A stretch of 64,000 bases of DNA from Xanthomonas euroxanthea (GCF_900476395.1 NZ_UIHB01000006.1:124001-188000); one strand, 5' to 3'. Positions 35,637 through 45,351 are shown, counted from the stretch's first letter. Notes: generated by a model from the sequence alone, not told the origin. Translations and numbers: made by a program.

Positions 35637-38600
35637 ATGGCTGCAATGACAGACGACGACACCTCCTGCGACGACACCGCAGCGGCCACTGCGCCCGATG
35701 CCGTGGCGCCACCGCCGTTGTTCATTCTCGGTGTCGGTGCCGACGGCCTGGACGCCACGCGCCTGGCCGAACTGCTCGACGCAGTGGCTGGCGCGCCCAA
35801 TCTGGTCATCATGCTGTTGCTGCGCGATCGTCACCTGCTCGACGAGTCGCGCCTGCGCGAGTTGCTCGGCCCGCAATCCAGTCTGCTGCTGGCACCTGCA
35901 GATGGCGATGCGCTGCATCCCGGACGCATCTACCTGCCGCCCAGCCAGACGCTGGTGACCCTGGAAGAAGGCCGGCTGCGGCTGCGCCCGCTGGAGGACG
36001 CCAGCGATCACGGCCTGATCGACAGCTTCTTCGTCTCGATGGCGCATGACCAGGACGGCAACGTGATCGGCGTGATCATGGGGCGCTTGGATGGCGACGG
36101 CACGCTGGGCACCGCGGCCATCAAGGAGTGTGGCGGCCTGGCGCTGGCGGTGGACGACCCGTCCTTGCACGGCATGGATCTGCGCAATGCCGGCAACCCG
36201 GCCGCCATCAGCGACGACATCCTGCCGCTGCCGCGGGTGGCCGCACGCATCGCCGCACACATGCAGCGCCACCATCGCTTCGGTCATCCGGCACCGGTGG
36301 GCGTGCGCAACGGCAGCGAGAACGATCAGCTCAGCCAGGTCGCCAGCATCCTGCGCAATGCCACCGGCCACGATTTCCATGGGTACAAGCGCGCCACGTT
36401 CCTGCGCCGCGTGCAGCGCCGCATGCAGGTGGTGCAGGCGGACACGCTGGAGCAGTATCTGGAGCAGCTGCGCAGCCGCTTCGACGAACCGCTGTTGTTG
36501 TTCAACGATCTGCTGATCGGCGTGACCCAGTTCTTCCGCGACCGCCGCGAGTTCGAGTTCCTGGAGCAGCAGGTGATTCCGCGCCTGTTCCAGGGCAAGC
36601 AGCCGGGCGACCACCTGCGTGTGTGGGTGCTGGGCTGTTCCACCGGCGAAGAGGCGTATTCGCTGGCGATGCTGTTGCGCGAGCATGCGCAGACGCTGGA
36701 CGTGGCGCCACGCATCCAGATCTTCGCCAGCGACATCGACGGGCGGGCATTGGCCATTGCGCGGGTGGGGCGTTATTCGTCCAGCATCGTCGCCGATGTG
36801 GGGCCGGAGCGCCTGCAGCGCTGGTTCGTCAAGGAAGGCGACACCTATGTGGTGAGCAAGCAGCTGCGCGAGTTGTGCGTGTTCTCGCAGCACAGCATCG
36901 TCAAGGACCCGCCGTTCTCGCGGCTGGATCTGGTGTCGTGCCGCAACCTGCTGATCTACCTGGATGCCGAGCTGCAGAACCGGGTGATCCCGGTGTTTCA
37001 CTTTGCGCTCAAGCCGGGCGGCTACCTGTTCCTGGGCAATGCCGAAAACGTCTCGCGGCATGCCAAGTTGTTCGCACCGGTGGAGCGCAGCTTCCGCGTG
37101 TTCCAGAAGATCGATGCCGACAGCCGCATGCATGCCCCCTTCCCGTCGTCCGCGCCCGGACTGGACGGCCACGCGCCGGCGGCAAGCCGCCAGCAGCGCA
37201 GCGTCAGCAATGCACTGGTGCTTGCCGGCGAGCGCATCGCCGACCGCTACGCGCCGGCCTATGCGGTGCTGGACGAGCATTTCGATGTGCTGCATTTCTC
37301 CTCGCAGGCCGGACGCTTCATCCGTCCCGGCGGCGGCGCGCCCAGCCTCAACCTGCTCAACCTCGTTCACCGCGACCTGCGGCTGGAGTTGCGCAGCGCG
37401 CTCGGCCGTGCCGAAGCGGACATGACGCCGGTGCAGGCCAAGGGCATCCAGATGCACGAGGATGCGGCGACCCTGGCGGTGGACCTGTTCGTGGAGCCGA
37501 CCTCGGATTCGGAGGTGCCGCGCGGCTACGTGGTGCTGTTCCAGGAAGTGGAAGCGCGTGAGCTGGCCGAGCTGGCGCCGCCGAAAGACACCGTGTCCGA
37601 CAACGCACATGTGCAGGCGCTGGAGAACGAGCTGCGCATGACCCGCGAGCGGCTGCAGTCGATGATCGAGGAGCTGGAGAGCACCAACGAAGAGCTCAAG
37701 TCCTCCAACGAGGAATACCAGTCGCTCAACGAAGAACTGCAGAGCGCCAACGAAGAACTGGAAACCTCCAAGGAAGAGCTGCAGTCGGTCAACGAGGAAG
37801 TCACCACGGTCAACGGCGAGCTGGCCCACCGCGTGCAGGAACTGGCGCATGCCAACAGCGACCTGAAGAACCTGCTGGAAAGCACCCAGATCGCGACCGT
37901 GTTCCTGGACAACGAGCTGCGCGTGACCAACTTCACCCCCGCGGTGACCGACATCCTGCCGTTGGTGGAAAGCGATATCCACCGGCCGATCAGCAACATC
38001 AAGCTGCATGTGACCTACGACGAACTGCAGGACGATGTACGCCGGGTGATCCGCACGCTGGCGGTGCTGGATCGCGAAGTGGAAAACCCCGCCACCCGTG
38101 CCCGCTACATGGTGCGGGTGCTGCCATACCGCACGGTCAACAACTTCATCGGCGGCGCGGTGTTGACCTTCATGGACGTCACCCCGCTGACGCGCGCCGA
38201 GCGCGCGTTGCGCAGCAGCGAGCAGCGCCTGCGTACCTTGATGGAGGGGATTCCACAACTTGTGTGGCGTTCGCGCGATGGCGGCCGCTGGACCTGGTCC
38301 AGCCCGCAATGGTCCAGCTATACCGGGCAACACGATGGGCAGAGTCTGGAGCTGGGCTGGTTGCAGGCAGTGCATCCGGACGAGCGCGAGCTGACCTTGA
38401 ATGCCTGGCACGACAGTGCGCGCACCGGCGGGCTGGACGTGGAGCACCGCCTGTTCAATGCAGCCGAGCACCGCTACCGCTGGTTCCATACGCGCAGCGC
38501 GCCGGTGCTGGACGAACGTGGCCAGGTGCTGGAGTGGCTGGGAACCTCGACCGAATCGGACAACCTGCGCCGCCTGCAGGATGAGCAGCGCGTGCTGGTC

Positions 38601-39200
38601 AGCGAATTGCAGCATCGCACCCGCAACCTGATCACCGTGGTGCAGTCGGTCGCCAAGCAGACCGTACAGACCAGCCACAGCATGCCGGAATTCGCCGGCA
38701 GGTTCGACGACCGGCTCTCGGCGTTGTCGCGCGTGCAAGGGCTGTTGTCGCAGTCGGACAACGAGCCCACCACCATTGGCGCATTGCTGCGCATGGAGCT
38801 GGATGCGCTCGGTGCCGAGCCCGACCAACGGCGCATCGTGGTGGACGGCCCGGCGGTGGCACTGCGCAAGTCCACCGTGCAGACGCTGGCGCTGGCACTG
38901 CACGAGCTCGCGACCAATGCACTCAAGCATGGCGCATTGGCGGTAGCGACCGGCACCTTGTCGGTGCGCTGGGAAGTGGTGACCAACGACGACGCCTCGG
39001 CGCGCCTGGTGCTGTTGTGGACCGAAGAAGGCGCCAGCCAGCAACGACGCAACGATCGCGACCAGGCAAGCGGATTCGGCCGCCGCCTGATCGAAAAGGC
39101 CCTGCCGTACAGCCATGGCGCGCAGACGCGTTACGAGCTCAGCGATACACGCCTGGAATGCGAGATCCAGTTGCCGCTGACCTCGCTGCACGATCCATAG
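35637..39200 (+). CDS. CheB/CheR/PAS/HWE histidine-kinase hybrid (1187 aa)
   Basis: Start uncertain: ATG at 35637 or 35646 (a TTG at 35607 is also in frame). Residues ~25-190 form a CheB-like domain in which the catalytic Ser is lost (ILGVGADGLDA instead of GASAGG) and the His is missing, though GDGTLG is kept. A CheR domain spans ~225-490 (SAM loop VLGCSTGEEAYS, then VSCRNLLIYL). A long Glu-rich coiled coil lies at ~660-748 (NEELKSSNEEYQSLNEELQS), then two PAS domains (~748-855 and ~860-980). An HWE kinase ends the protein (H-box ELQHRTRNLITVVQ, His993; ALHELATNALKHGAL). Cytosolic. Confidence 0.9.
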   Translation: MAAMTDDDTSCDDTAAATAPDAVAPPPLFILGVGADGLDATRLAELLDAVAGAPNLVIMLLLRDRHLLDESRLRELLGPQSSLLLAPADGDALHPGRIYLPPSQTLVTLEEGRLRLRPLEDASDHGLIDSFFVSMAHDQDGNVIGVIMGRLDGDGTLGTAAIKECGGLALAVDDPSLHGMDLRNAGNPAAISDDILPLPRVAARIAAHMQRHHRFGHPAPVGVRNGSENDQLSQVASILRNATGHDFHGYKRATFLRRVQRRMQVVQADTLEQYLEQLRSRFDEPLLLFNDLLIGVTQFFRDRREFEFLEQQVIPRLFQGKQPGDHLRVWVLGCSTGEEAYSLAMLLREHAQTLDVAPRIQIFASDIDGRALAIARVGRYSSSIVADVGPERLQRWFVKEGDTYVVSKQLRELCVFSQHSIVKDPPFSRLDLVSCRNLLIYLDAELQNRVIPVFHFALKPGGYLFLGNAENVSRHAKLFAPVERSFRVFQKIDADSRMHAPFPSSAPGLDGHAPAASRQQRSVSNALVLAGERIADRYAPAYAVLDEHFDVLHFSSQAGRFIRPGGGAPSLNLLNLVHRDLRLELRSALGRAEADMTPVQAKGIQMHEDAATLAVDLFVEPTSDSEVPRGYVVLFQEVEARELAELAPPKDTVSDNAHVQALENELRMTRERLQSMIEELESTNEELKSSNEEYQSLNEELQSANEELETSKEELQSVNEEVTTVNGELAHRVQELAHANSDLKNLLESTQIATVFLDNELRVTNFTPAVTDILPLVESDIHRPISNIKLHVTYDELQDDVRRVIRTLAVLDREVENPATRARYMVRVLPYRTVNNFIGGAVLTFMDVTPLTRAERALRSSEQRLRTLMEGIPQLVWRSRDGGRWTWSSPQWSSYTGQHDGQSLELGWLQAVHPDERELTLNAWHDSARTGGLDVEHRLFNAAEHRYRWFHTRSAPVLDERGQVLEWLGTSTESDNLRRLQDEQRVLVSELQHRTRNLITVVQSVAKQTVQTSHSMPEFAGRFDDRLSALSRVQGLLSQSDNEPTTIGALLRMELDALGAEPDQRRIVVDGPAVALRKSTVQTLALALHELATNALKHGALAVATGTLSVRWEVVTNDDASARLVLLWTEEGASQQRRNDRDQASGFGRRLIEKALPYSHGAQTRYELSDTRLECEIQLPLTSLHDP

Positions 39201-39462
39201 CCGAGCGCACGCGTGCGTGCAGTCTCTGCGCACGCTGGCAGGCGCTACGGTGCCGATGTGCGAATGCAGTGCACATCCACGCACCCGCACGGAAAATCCT
39301 GCGCGTGCGTGCAGATGTTTGCGACCAATTCGCACCTCGCAGCGCCGCCGCTGCCGCTGCCGTCATCCAAGACCGTTGCAGGACGCCTGTGTGCGGGATC
39401 GAAAAACTTGGCGCGTATTGTGCGTAGCTGCTGCTGTCATCAAGCTGCACAGTGGAGTCAAC

Positions 39463-40032
39463 ATGATTACGCGCATCCTTCAGTTGTCAGGCCGCGTTGC
39501 GAGCAATGCCTGGGTCGAGATCGGTGTCGGTGCCGATGCCGACATTCTGGTTGCCGACCGTGGCGGCAGACGCGAGGAGCGTGCAACCTTCGGTCGACGT
39601 GCGCCGGGACAGCAGCGCTCGATCAATACCCAGGAGCCGGAGTGGCTGGGGCGGGTCGACCTCGCCATCTGGGAAACCCAGCGCTGCCTGATCCCGCTGT
39701 GCGGATTCGTCTGCACCGCATCGGCAGATGGCGCCACCTCGGCAACCTGGTTGAGCCAGGACGGGGGTGCGCTGTACGCCGCAGGCCTGCGCAATGTCAT
39801 GGATATCGGTGGCCGCCTGCAGATGGGGTTCTCGCTGCTGGTCGCGTCCTCGGCCAGCCTGCCGACACAGCGTCCCTTATGCGTCGACGGCGATGCCACG
39901 CAGTGGCTGCAGCGCAGTGGCGAGGAGGCGATGCGTCATCTCCTGCCCTGGCGGTTGGAGCGTTGCACCACCGCGGCGGACGTGCGGCCCGAGTGGACCG
40001 ATGCGCAGGCCCGACAGGCCGCGCCGGTGTGA
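39463..40032 (+). CDS. hypothetical protein (189 aa)
   Basis: Start MITRILQLSGRVASNAW with AGTGGAGTCAAC before it. No signal peptide or membrane span; mixed alpha/beta with several Trp and Cys (LAIWETQRCLIPLCGFVCTAS, DATQWLQRSGEEAMRHLLPWRLERC). No family recognised. Followed by a strong terminator, so monocistronic. The 262-base gap before it holds nothing clear. Confidence 0.7.
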   Translation: MITRILQLSGRVASNAWVEIGVGADADILVADRGGRREERATFGRRAPGQQRSINTQEPEWLGRVDLAIWETQRCLIPLCGFVCTASADGATSATWLSQDGGALYAAGLRNVMDIGGRLQMGFSLLVASSASLPTQRPLCVDGDATQWLQRSGEEAMRHLLPWRLERCTTAADVRPEWTDAQARQAAPV

Positions 40033-40058
40033 GGCGTGGTGGCAGGCAGTGGCAACAG

Positions 40059-40082
40059 GAGGCCCGATGGGCCTCTTTTTTT
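40059..40082 (+). terminator. Rho-independent terminator after the 189-aa gene
   Basis: Arms GAGGCCC and complement, loop GAT, followed by eight T. 27 bases past the stop. Confidence 0.85.
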
Positions 40083-40216
40083 GTCGTTCGGTAACGCGTT
40101 GCCCACGGGGCGGCGTCCCTTGGCGCGCCAGCTACAGTGCGTGGTCGTGGCAGATGATGTGCCCAGGTGCGGCAACAGCCACCTGCAGGACCGTCAACGG
40201 AAAGTACGTCGCGCAT

Positions 40217-40247
40217 TAAAAAGCCCGGGTCGCGAACGACCCGGGCT
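40217..40247 (-). terminator. Rho-independent terminator of the manganese catalase gene
   Basis: 11-base arms AGCCCGGGTCG and complement with loop CGAA. On the minus strand the stem runs into five T. 27 bases past the catalase stop. Confidence 0.85.
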
Positions 40248-40274
40248 AATCTCAGCAATCGCTGTCGAGGACGA

Positions 40275-41174
40275 TCAGCGCTGGATGTCGCCAGTGGTGG
40301 AGCCGGCCCCCGGGCCTGCGCCCAGGTCTGCACCGGTCACCCGATCCAGTTCCGGGTTGGACAGCAGGCGCAGCGACATCGCATCCAGTGCTTCGGTCTG
40401 CGTTGCATCCAGCGTGACCGTGGCCGAGCCATCGCCGCCGTCCACCGCGGACTGCAGCTCACGGTCTTCCACCACGTCCCACTGCTCGCCGGCATTCCAG
40501 GGGCCGACCGTATCGCCTTCGCCCTGCGACATGTTGTAGTAGACGTCGGTGAAGCGCGGGTCGCCCGGCAGCTTGCCCGGCGGGAAGTTCGGTTCGATCG
40601 CGTACAGCGCCTTCTCGAAGGATTTCTGATGCGCCACTTCGCGCGTCATCAAAAAGCGCAGCGCATCGACGATGCCCGGGTCATCGGTGACGGTGATCAG
40701 GCGCTCGTAGACCAGCTTGGCGCGGGCTTCGGCAGCGATGTTGGAGCGCATGTCCGAGGTCGGGCAGCCGATCGAATCGACATAGGCCGAGGTCCACGGC
40801 ACGCCGCTGGAATTGACCAGCGCCGGGCCGCCGCCGTACAGGATCTGCTGGGTGTGGCTGGTGCTGTTCTGGGTCATGGAGCGCATCTCCATGGCCTCTT
40901 CCATGCCCTCGGACAACACGGCCTTCGGGCCCTTGTTGAGCATGGCGATGATCGAACCGATGATTTCCAGGTGGCTCAGTTCTTCGGTGGCGATATCGAA
41001 CAACAGGTCCTTGCGGCCCGGATCGTTTTCGCCCAGTGCCTGGGTGAAGTACCGCATCGCCGCGGCAAGCTCGCCCTGCGGCCCGCCGAACTGCTCGAGC
41101 ATCAACGTGGCCAGATCCGGATTGGGTTCGGCGACGCGTACGGTGTACATCAAACGCTTGTTATGCATGAACAT
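40275..41174 (-). CDS. manganese catalase (299 aa)
   Basis: Start MFMHNKRLMYTVRV with AGGAAA upstream. Four-helix dimanganese core: LEQFGGPQGELAAAMRYFTQ, ATEELSHLEIIGSIIAML, NIAAEARAKLVYERL, and TREVAHQKSFEKAL provide the Glu/His ligands. The C-terminal third (from PGDPRFTDVYYNMSQGEGD) is the usual extension. It splits hydrogen peroxide without haem. Upstream on the same strand is the DUF892 gene, 135 bases away; the pair is common in stress clusters. Confidence 0.95.
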   Translation of the reverse strand: MFMHNKRLMYTVRVAEPNPDLATLMLEQFGGPQGELAAAMRYFTQALGENDPGRKDLLFDIATEELSHLEIIGSIIAMLNKGPKAVLSEGMEEAMEMRSMTQNSTSHTQQILYGGGPALVNSSGVPWTSAYVDSIGCPTSDMRSNIAAEARAKLVYERLITVTDDPGIVDALRFLMTREVAHQKSFEKALYAIEPNFPPGKLPGDPRFTDVYYNMSQGEGDTVGPWNAGEQWDVVEDRELQSAVDGGDGSATVTLDATQTEALDAMSLRLLSNPELDRVTGADLGAGPGAGSTTGDIQR

Positions 41175-41308
41175 GGGTCGTGTTTCCTGGCTGGCGCCCG
41201 GCGACAACTGCAACGCGGCATGCGCGCAGAAACCTGAGGCTGGCTACGGGTGGGGGTTGCCTGCGGGATGCAGGCAAACGCAGGCGGCAGCGCCGCCTGC
41301 GCAGGGCA

Positions 41309-41815
41309 TCAGGCCGCCTTGCTGGGCTTGGATGCCTTCTGATTGCCGCCTTGCTCGGCGAGCAGGGTCAGCTTTTCATCGGTGGCTTTTTCTTCTTCCA
41401 GCGTGGACAGCAGCAAGGTGACCGCATCGGTGTAGCCCAGCTGCTTTGCGATCGCTGCAATGGTGCCGTACGAGGCGATCTCGTAATGCTCCACCTTCTG
41501 CGCGCCGCCAATCAGCGCCGCATCGCGTACCGGACCTTCCTCGATCTCATCGATCACCTCACGGCTTTCCTCGACCAGACCTTCCATCGCAGCACACTTG
41601 ATGCGCTTGAGCTTGATGCCGAGCAGTTCGACGATCTGATCGATGCGTTCGATCTGGCCCTGGGTTTCTTCCAGGTGCAGCTTGAAGGCTTCCACCAGCT
41701 TGGGTTCGGTTGCCGCGCGTGCCAGACGCGGCAGTGACTTGGTCAACTGCTTTTCTGCGCTGTAGATGTCCGACAGCTCGTGGACGAAAAGCTCTTCAAT
41801 TGTCTTGATCGCCAT
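41309..41815 (-). CDS. DUF892 / YciE-YciF ferritin-like protein (168 aa)
   Basis: MAIKTIEELFVHELSDIYSAEKQLTKSLPRLARAA opens the four-helix DUF892 domain. Glu/His pairs HLEETQGQIERID and KVEHYEIASYGTIAAIA follow, then YTDAVTLLLSTLEEEKATDEKL. The C-terminus is Lys/Ala-rich. Ribosome-binding site TAGGAGCCGCC. A diiron or metal-binding role is likely from the fold, activity unproven. Next to the Mn catalase. Confidence 0.93.
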   Translation of the reverse strand: MAIKTIEELFVHELSDIYSAEKQLTKSLPRLARAATEPKLVEAFKLHLEETQGQIERIDQIVELLGIKLKRIKCAAMEGLVEESREVIDEIEEGPVRDAALIGGAQKVEHYEIASYGTIAAIAKQLGYTDAVTLLLSTLEEEKATDEKLTLLAEQGGNQKASKPSKAA

Positions 41816-42326
41816 GGGCGGCTCCTAGGGGATGAATGGATGGATGAACAATGCGGTGCACCGGGTGTGGGTCTTGCCCTTCGATGCGCGCGAGCCAGCA
41901 GTTGCATCGCCTCGACGGCACGCTGCCTGCCATGACGCGTGCCATGCAGCGTTGGGTCGTGCACATGCACGCTGTCTCGCATGGTCGCTACGCTAGCTGT
42001 CTGCGTGTTAGCGCAATTGGTGGATGCGGTGATCCCGATGCGATGGCGACCTGTGCCGTACGCTGCGCCGACCACACGCGGTCGCCGATGCGATGGCGCC
42101 GCGTGGTGGGGCCTCGCTGCAAGCAACAGGGGCACTTGCTCAAGCTGCGCCGTGCACCGCGCATGGTGAATGCGCTACCTGCCGCATCACGCACCCACCT
42201 TGCGCAGAGGGCAGGCCGGCGATTCGCGCCAGTATCGGCACCGTGCAGCATGGACGGGCGGAGGATGCACGTCGTTGCGGACCGATGCGCTACAACCGAT
42301 GGCTCGTTCTTGCCCCGGAGGCTGCC
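41816..42326. other. intergenic region (511 bp)
   Basis: Upstream region of the DUF892 gene (minus) and of the 64-aa gene (plus). Several GC-type open frames, none protein-like. A short ATGGATGGATGAAC iteration lies next to the DUF892 start. No other element seen. Confidence 0.4.
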
Positions 42327-42521
42327 ATGACGCCGTTGGACAAACCGCTACGCCGCGAGCTGCAGATCGGCGAGCAGGCCTACACCTTGATCATCGACCC
42401 GCAGGGCTTGAAGCTGGTCGAAAAAGGCCGACGCAACGGAGTGGCCTTGCGCTGGGACGAGCTGGTCAGCGGCGATGCCGCACTGGCCCGCGCGCTGCAG
42501 GCCTCGCTCGGCGAGTCCTGA
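42327..42521 (+). CDS. small conserved hypothetical protein (64 aa)
   Basis: MTPLDKPLRRELQIGEQAYTLIIDPQGLKLVEKGRRNGVALRWDELVSGDAALARALQ, with CCGGAGGCTGCC before the ATG. Two beta hairpins then a helix; KLVEKGRRNGVALRWDELV is a recurrent small-domain pattern in proteobacteria. Soluble. Function unknown. Confidence 0.75.
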   Translation: MTPLDKPLRRELQIGEQAYTLIIDPQGLKLVEKGRRNGVALRWDELVSGDAALARALQASLGES

Positions 42522-42544
42522 CTGCAGCGCGCAGGCAAGGCGAC

Positions 42545-43759
42545 TCAGGCCTGAGGAAACAGCCGCGCCAGCTCGCGGACCGCTGCCGCGGATGCGGCGT
42601 GATCCGGCGTGGGATCCGGATTGTTGAAATCGTTGGCACCCTGCGCCTGCACCAGCACGCCATCGCGGCGTGGCACCACGTTGAGATTGTGGCCGCGCCA
42701 CACCAGCCCGTAGGTCACTTCCGGTTGCGGAATCAGGCGCGCGGTCTGCCCGCGCACCGGGATGACGCTGTCGTCGCCAAGCAAGGCACGCGCCCCGTAG
42801 CCGGTGGCATTGACCAGGATCTTTTCGCGCAACTGGCCGAACTGGCGCGGATGCTCGAAGCTGCGCGTCTGCAGCTCGCCGCCGGCCTGCAGAAAGTCGT
42901 CCATCAGCAGCCGCGCATAGGCGCTGAGGTTGAAGGTCAACTGGCTGTAGCGACGCACGAACGGCACCGGAAACGGATGCCTGCCGGGCGCGACCGGCTG
43001 CGAGCGCGGGCCGAGATCGTCGAGCAGTTCGCGCTCCAGCGGCGGGTAATCCGGCTCGTGCGCTTCGGCCGATGCGCTCGGCTGGTCGAACGGCACATCC
43101 GACAGCGCGTAACCATCGCGCCATTCGATCGGCTCGCCCGGCAGGCCCAGCAGGGTCTGGTAGCGGCGGAACGAGATGCGCGCCATCTCTTCCCAGCGGG
43201 TCCTGAAATCGGCGCTGGCGTATTCGCTGGTGCACACCCGCGAGTCCGGCGACCACACGCCGGTGGCGTAGAACGAGCGCACGTCCGGCAGGCGCTCGCG
43301 CGCATAGATGCGCACGCGCAGGCCCGCGCGTTGCGCCACCAGCGCGGTGGTCAGCCCGATCGCACCGCAGCCGATCACCGCCAGCTCGCGCACATCCGCA
43401 TCTGCCGCGCGCACCAGCCGCAGCGCGTGCTCGGCCGCGCCCCACGACAGCGACCACCCGCTGCCGCCATGTCCATAGTTGTGCACCACCGTCTTGCGGC
43501 CGATGCGCTCGGCCTCGATCCGCGGCCCCTGCGCACGGAACGGGCGGGTGCAGCCGTTGATCGCGATGATGCGATCGACGGACGCACGGATCGGTGCCAG
43601 CGGCAGCGCTGCGGCGAACTGCTCGGGCAGGGCGCCCGGTGGCATGGCGGGCAATGGCGAAGACGGCGCAGCGGCCACCTTGCCGGTCGCGGCCCAGCTT
43701 CCGGTGGAAGCGGCCGCAAGCGCAAGACCGGCGCTGTGCAGGAAATGACGACGGTGCAT
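42545..43759 (-). CDS. exported FAD-dependent oxidoreductase, D-amino-acid oxidase-like (404 aa)
   Basis: Start MHRRHFLHSAGLALAAAS with CTCAGGAGTC upstream. The RR-HFLH start and hydrophobic stretch form a Tat-type signal, so the folded flavoprotein would be exported. FAD fold: VHNYGHGGSGWSLSWG, LAVIGCGAIGLTTALVAQRAG, and VNATGYGARALLGDD, GQTARLIPQPEV. The order (HNYGHGG before the GxGxxG loop) is unusual, because canonical enzymes start with GxGxxG and have HNYGHGG near the C-terminus. Substrate unknown. Confidence 0.85.
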   Translation of the reverse strand: MHRRHFLHSAGLALAAASTGSWAATGKVAAAPSSPLPAMPPGALPEQFAAALPLAPIRASVDRIIAINGCTRPFRAQGPRIEAERIGRKTVVHNYGHGGSGWSLSWGAAEHALRLVRAADADVRELAVIGCGAIGLTTALVAQRAGLRVRIYARERLPDVRSFYATGVWSPDSRVCTSEYASADFRTRWEEMARISFRRYQTLLGLPGEPIEWRDGYALSDVPFDQPSASAEAHEPDYPPLERELLDDLGPRSQPVAPGRHPFPVPFVRRYSQLTFNLSAYARLLMDDFLQAGGELQTRSFEHPRQFGQLREKILVNATGYGARALLGDDSVIPVRGQTARLIPQPEVTYGLVWRGHNLNVVPRRDGVLVQAQGANDFNNPDPTPDHAASAAAVRELARLFPQA

Positions 43760-44031
43760 GCGACTCCTGAGCGGTGTGGAGGAGATGATCGGGACCACGG
43801 CGCCTGCGCAACCGGCCACGCGCCGCGCGCGCCACGCAGCATCGGTAGAAGCCAGGAGCTGCGTCGCCGCGGGCGGCGCCCGGTGGCCGCCGCTTGCGGA
43901 CCTGGAGCATACCGCGCGCGTCAGCGCCTGCCATCGCCGGCCGGGCCGGGTTTCGCGCCGCGATCCGGGCAATTGGGGCCGCGCTGACGGCCATTCGTCG
44001 CCCGGGGCTTTCGTCCGATCGCTTGCCGGCT

Positions 44032-45351
44032 ATGCTCGCCGCGTCCCAACCCGACGAGTCGCCACCCGTGTCTGCCAGCGTCTTCCTGATCGTACGTATC
44101 GTGTTCGCCTGGGCCGCGGCGTTGGTGGTGGCCGGGATCATGTGGGCGCAGCTGTTCGGCTCCACCGGCGCGTTCTTCGGGCTGATCTGCGTGGTGCTGC
44201 TGACCCTGGCCCTGATGAGCGCGATCACCCATGTGCGGCGGGTGCGCCTGATCGCCGGGCGGCTGGATCACGACACCTTGTCGACCCGCCAGCGGCGTCA
44301 AATCGAAGTGCCGCTGGACGTGCAGGCCAGCTTCGCCGTGGTCGAGGAGGCGGTGCGCGTGCTGCCACGCGTGCAGGACATCGAGTGCGCGCCCGGCAGC
44401 CTGCTGATCCGCGCCAAGGTGCGCCGCATCGACCCCTACGAAGGACGCCAGCCCTCGCGCTGGAACCTGTTCGCGCGTTTTGCGATCAAGCGCAACCAGG
44501 TGCTGGTGACGATCACGCCAGGGCAGGGCACCAGCAGCGTCACCGTGCTGTGCGAGCCCGACGCCGGCGCCTGGGTGGACCTGTTTGCGGTGGACGAAGG
44601 CAGCAATTACGAGAACGCCGAGGCGATCAACCGCGCGGTGGTGCGGCGGGTCGGCGAGCAGCGCCGCGACGAACAGGCCGCGGCCGAGCAGTCGGTGATG
44701 GAAAAGGAGCTGGCCGTGGCACGCCTGAATCTGCTGCATGCCCAGGTCGAGCCGCACTTTCTCTACAACACGCTGGCCAGTGCGCAGGTACTGGCGCGCA
44801 CCGACCCGCCGCGCGCCGACATCATGATCGGCCATCTGATCCAGTACCTGCGCAGCTCGCTGCCCAGCGCCGACGGGGCCATCTCCACCCTGGGCGAGGA
44901 ACTGGAGCGCACCCAGGCCTACCTGGAGATCCTGCGCATCCGCATGGGCACGCGGCTGGCGCTGCAGGTGGAGGTGCCGTACGAGCTGCGCGCGCTGCAA
45001 CTGCCCTCGATGATGCTGCAGACCCTGGTGGAGAATGCGATCAAGCATGGGCTGGAACCCAAGCCCGGCGGCGGCACGGTGTGGATCCTGGCGCGTCGCA
45101 TCGACGACCATGCCACGCTGACCGTGGCCGACGATGGCCAGGGCTTCAGCACGCACACGCAAGGTACCGGCATCGGCCTGAAGAACCTGCGCGAGCGGCT
45201 GCAGCTGATCTACGCCGGCAGGGCCAGCTTTGCCATCGTGTCCAACTTCCCCAGCGGTGTGGCCGCCACCCTCACCTTGCCGCTGCCCGCGTCCATCATG
45301 CCGCCGCCGGTGCCCGCTGCGCAGATTCATGCCACACAGGTGCAGGCATGA
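44032..45351 (+). CDS. sensor histidine kinase, LytS/YehU type (439 aa)
   Basis: Start taken at MLAASQPDE; GTG at 44068 (VSASVFL) is possible. Two N-terminal helices (SVFLIVRIVFAWAAALVVAGIMW and FFGLICVVLLTLALMSAI), a ~150-residue cytoplasmic region, then H-box QVEPHFLYNTLASAQVL and an ATPase with LVENAIKHGLEP and VADDGQGF, GTGIGLKNLRERL. The stop overlaps the regulator's start (ATGA). No large sensor domain; the signal is probably membrane-related. Confidence 0.93.
   Translation: MLAASQPDESPPVSASVFLIVRIVFAWAAALVVAGIMWAQLFGSTGAFFGLICVVLLTLALMSAITHVRRVRLIAGRLDHDTLSTRQRRQIEVPLDVQASFAVVEEAVRVLPRVQDIECAPGSLLIRAKVRRIDPYEGRQPSRWNLFARFAIKRNQVLVTITPGQGTSSVTVLCEPDAGAWVDLFAVDEGSNYENAEAINRAVVRRVGEQRRDEQAAAEQSVMEKELAVARLNLLHAQVEPHFLYNTLASAQVLARTDPPRADIMIGHLIQYLRSSLPSADGAISTLGEELERTQAYLEILRIRMGTRLALQVEVPYELRALQLPSMMLQTLVENAIKHGLEPKPGGGTVWILARRIDDHATLTVADDGQGFSTHTQGTGIGLKNLRERLQLIYAGRASFAIVSNFPSGVAATLTLPLPASIMPPPVPAAQIHATQVQA

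Noticed and set aside
35589-39335. Minus-strand open frame of ~1250 codons opposite the hybrid kinase
   Set aside because: It is antisense to a gene with clear domains; its product is rich in Arg, His and Gln without any motif. Typical artefact of GC-rich codon use.
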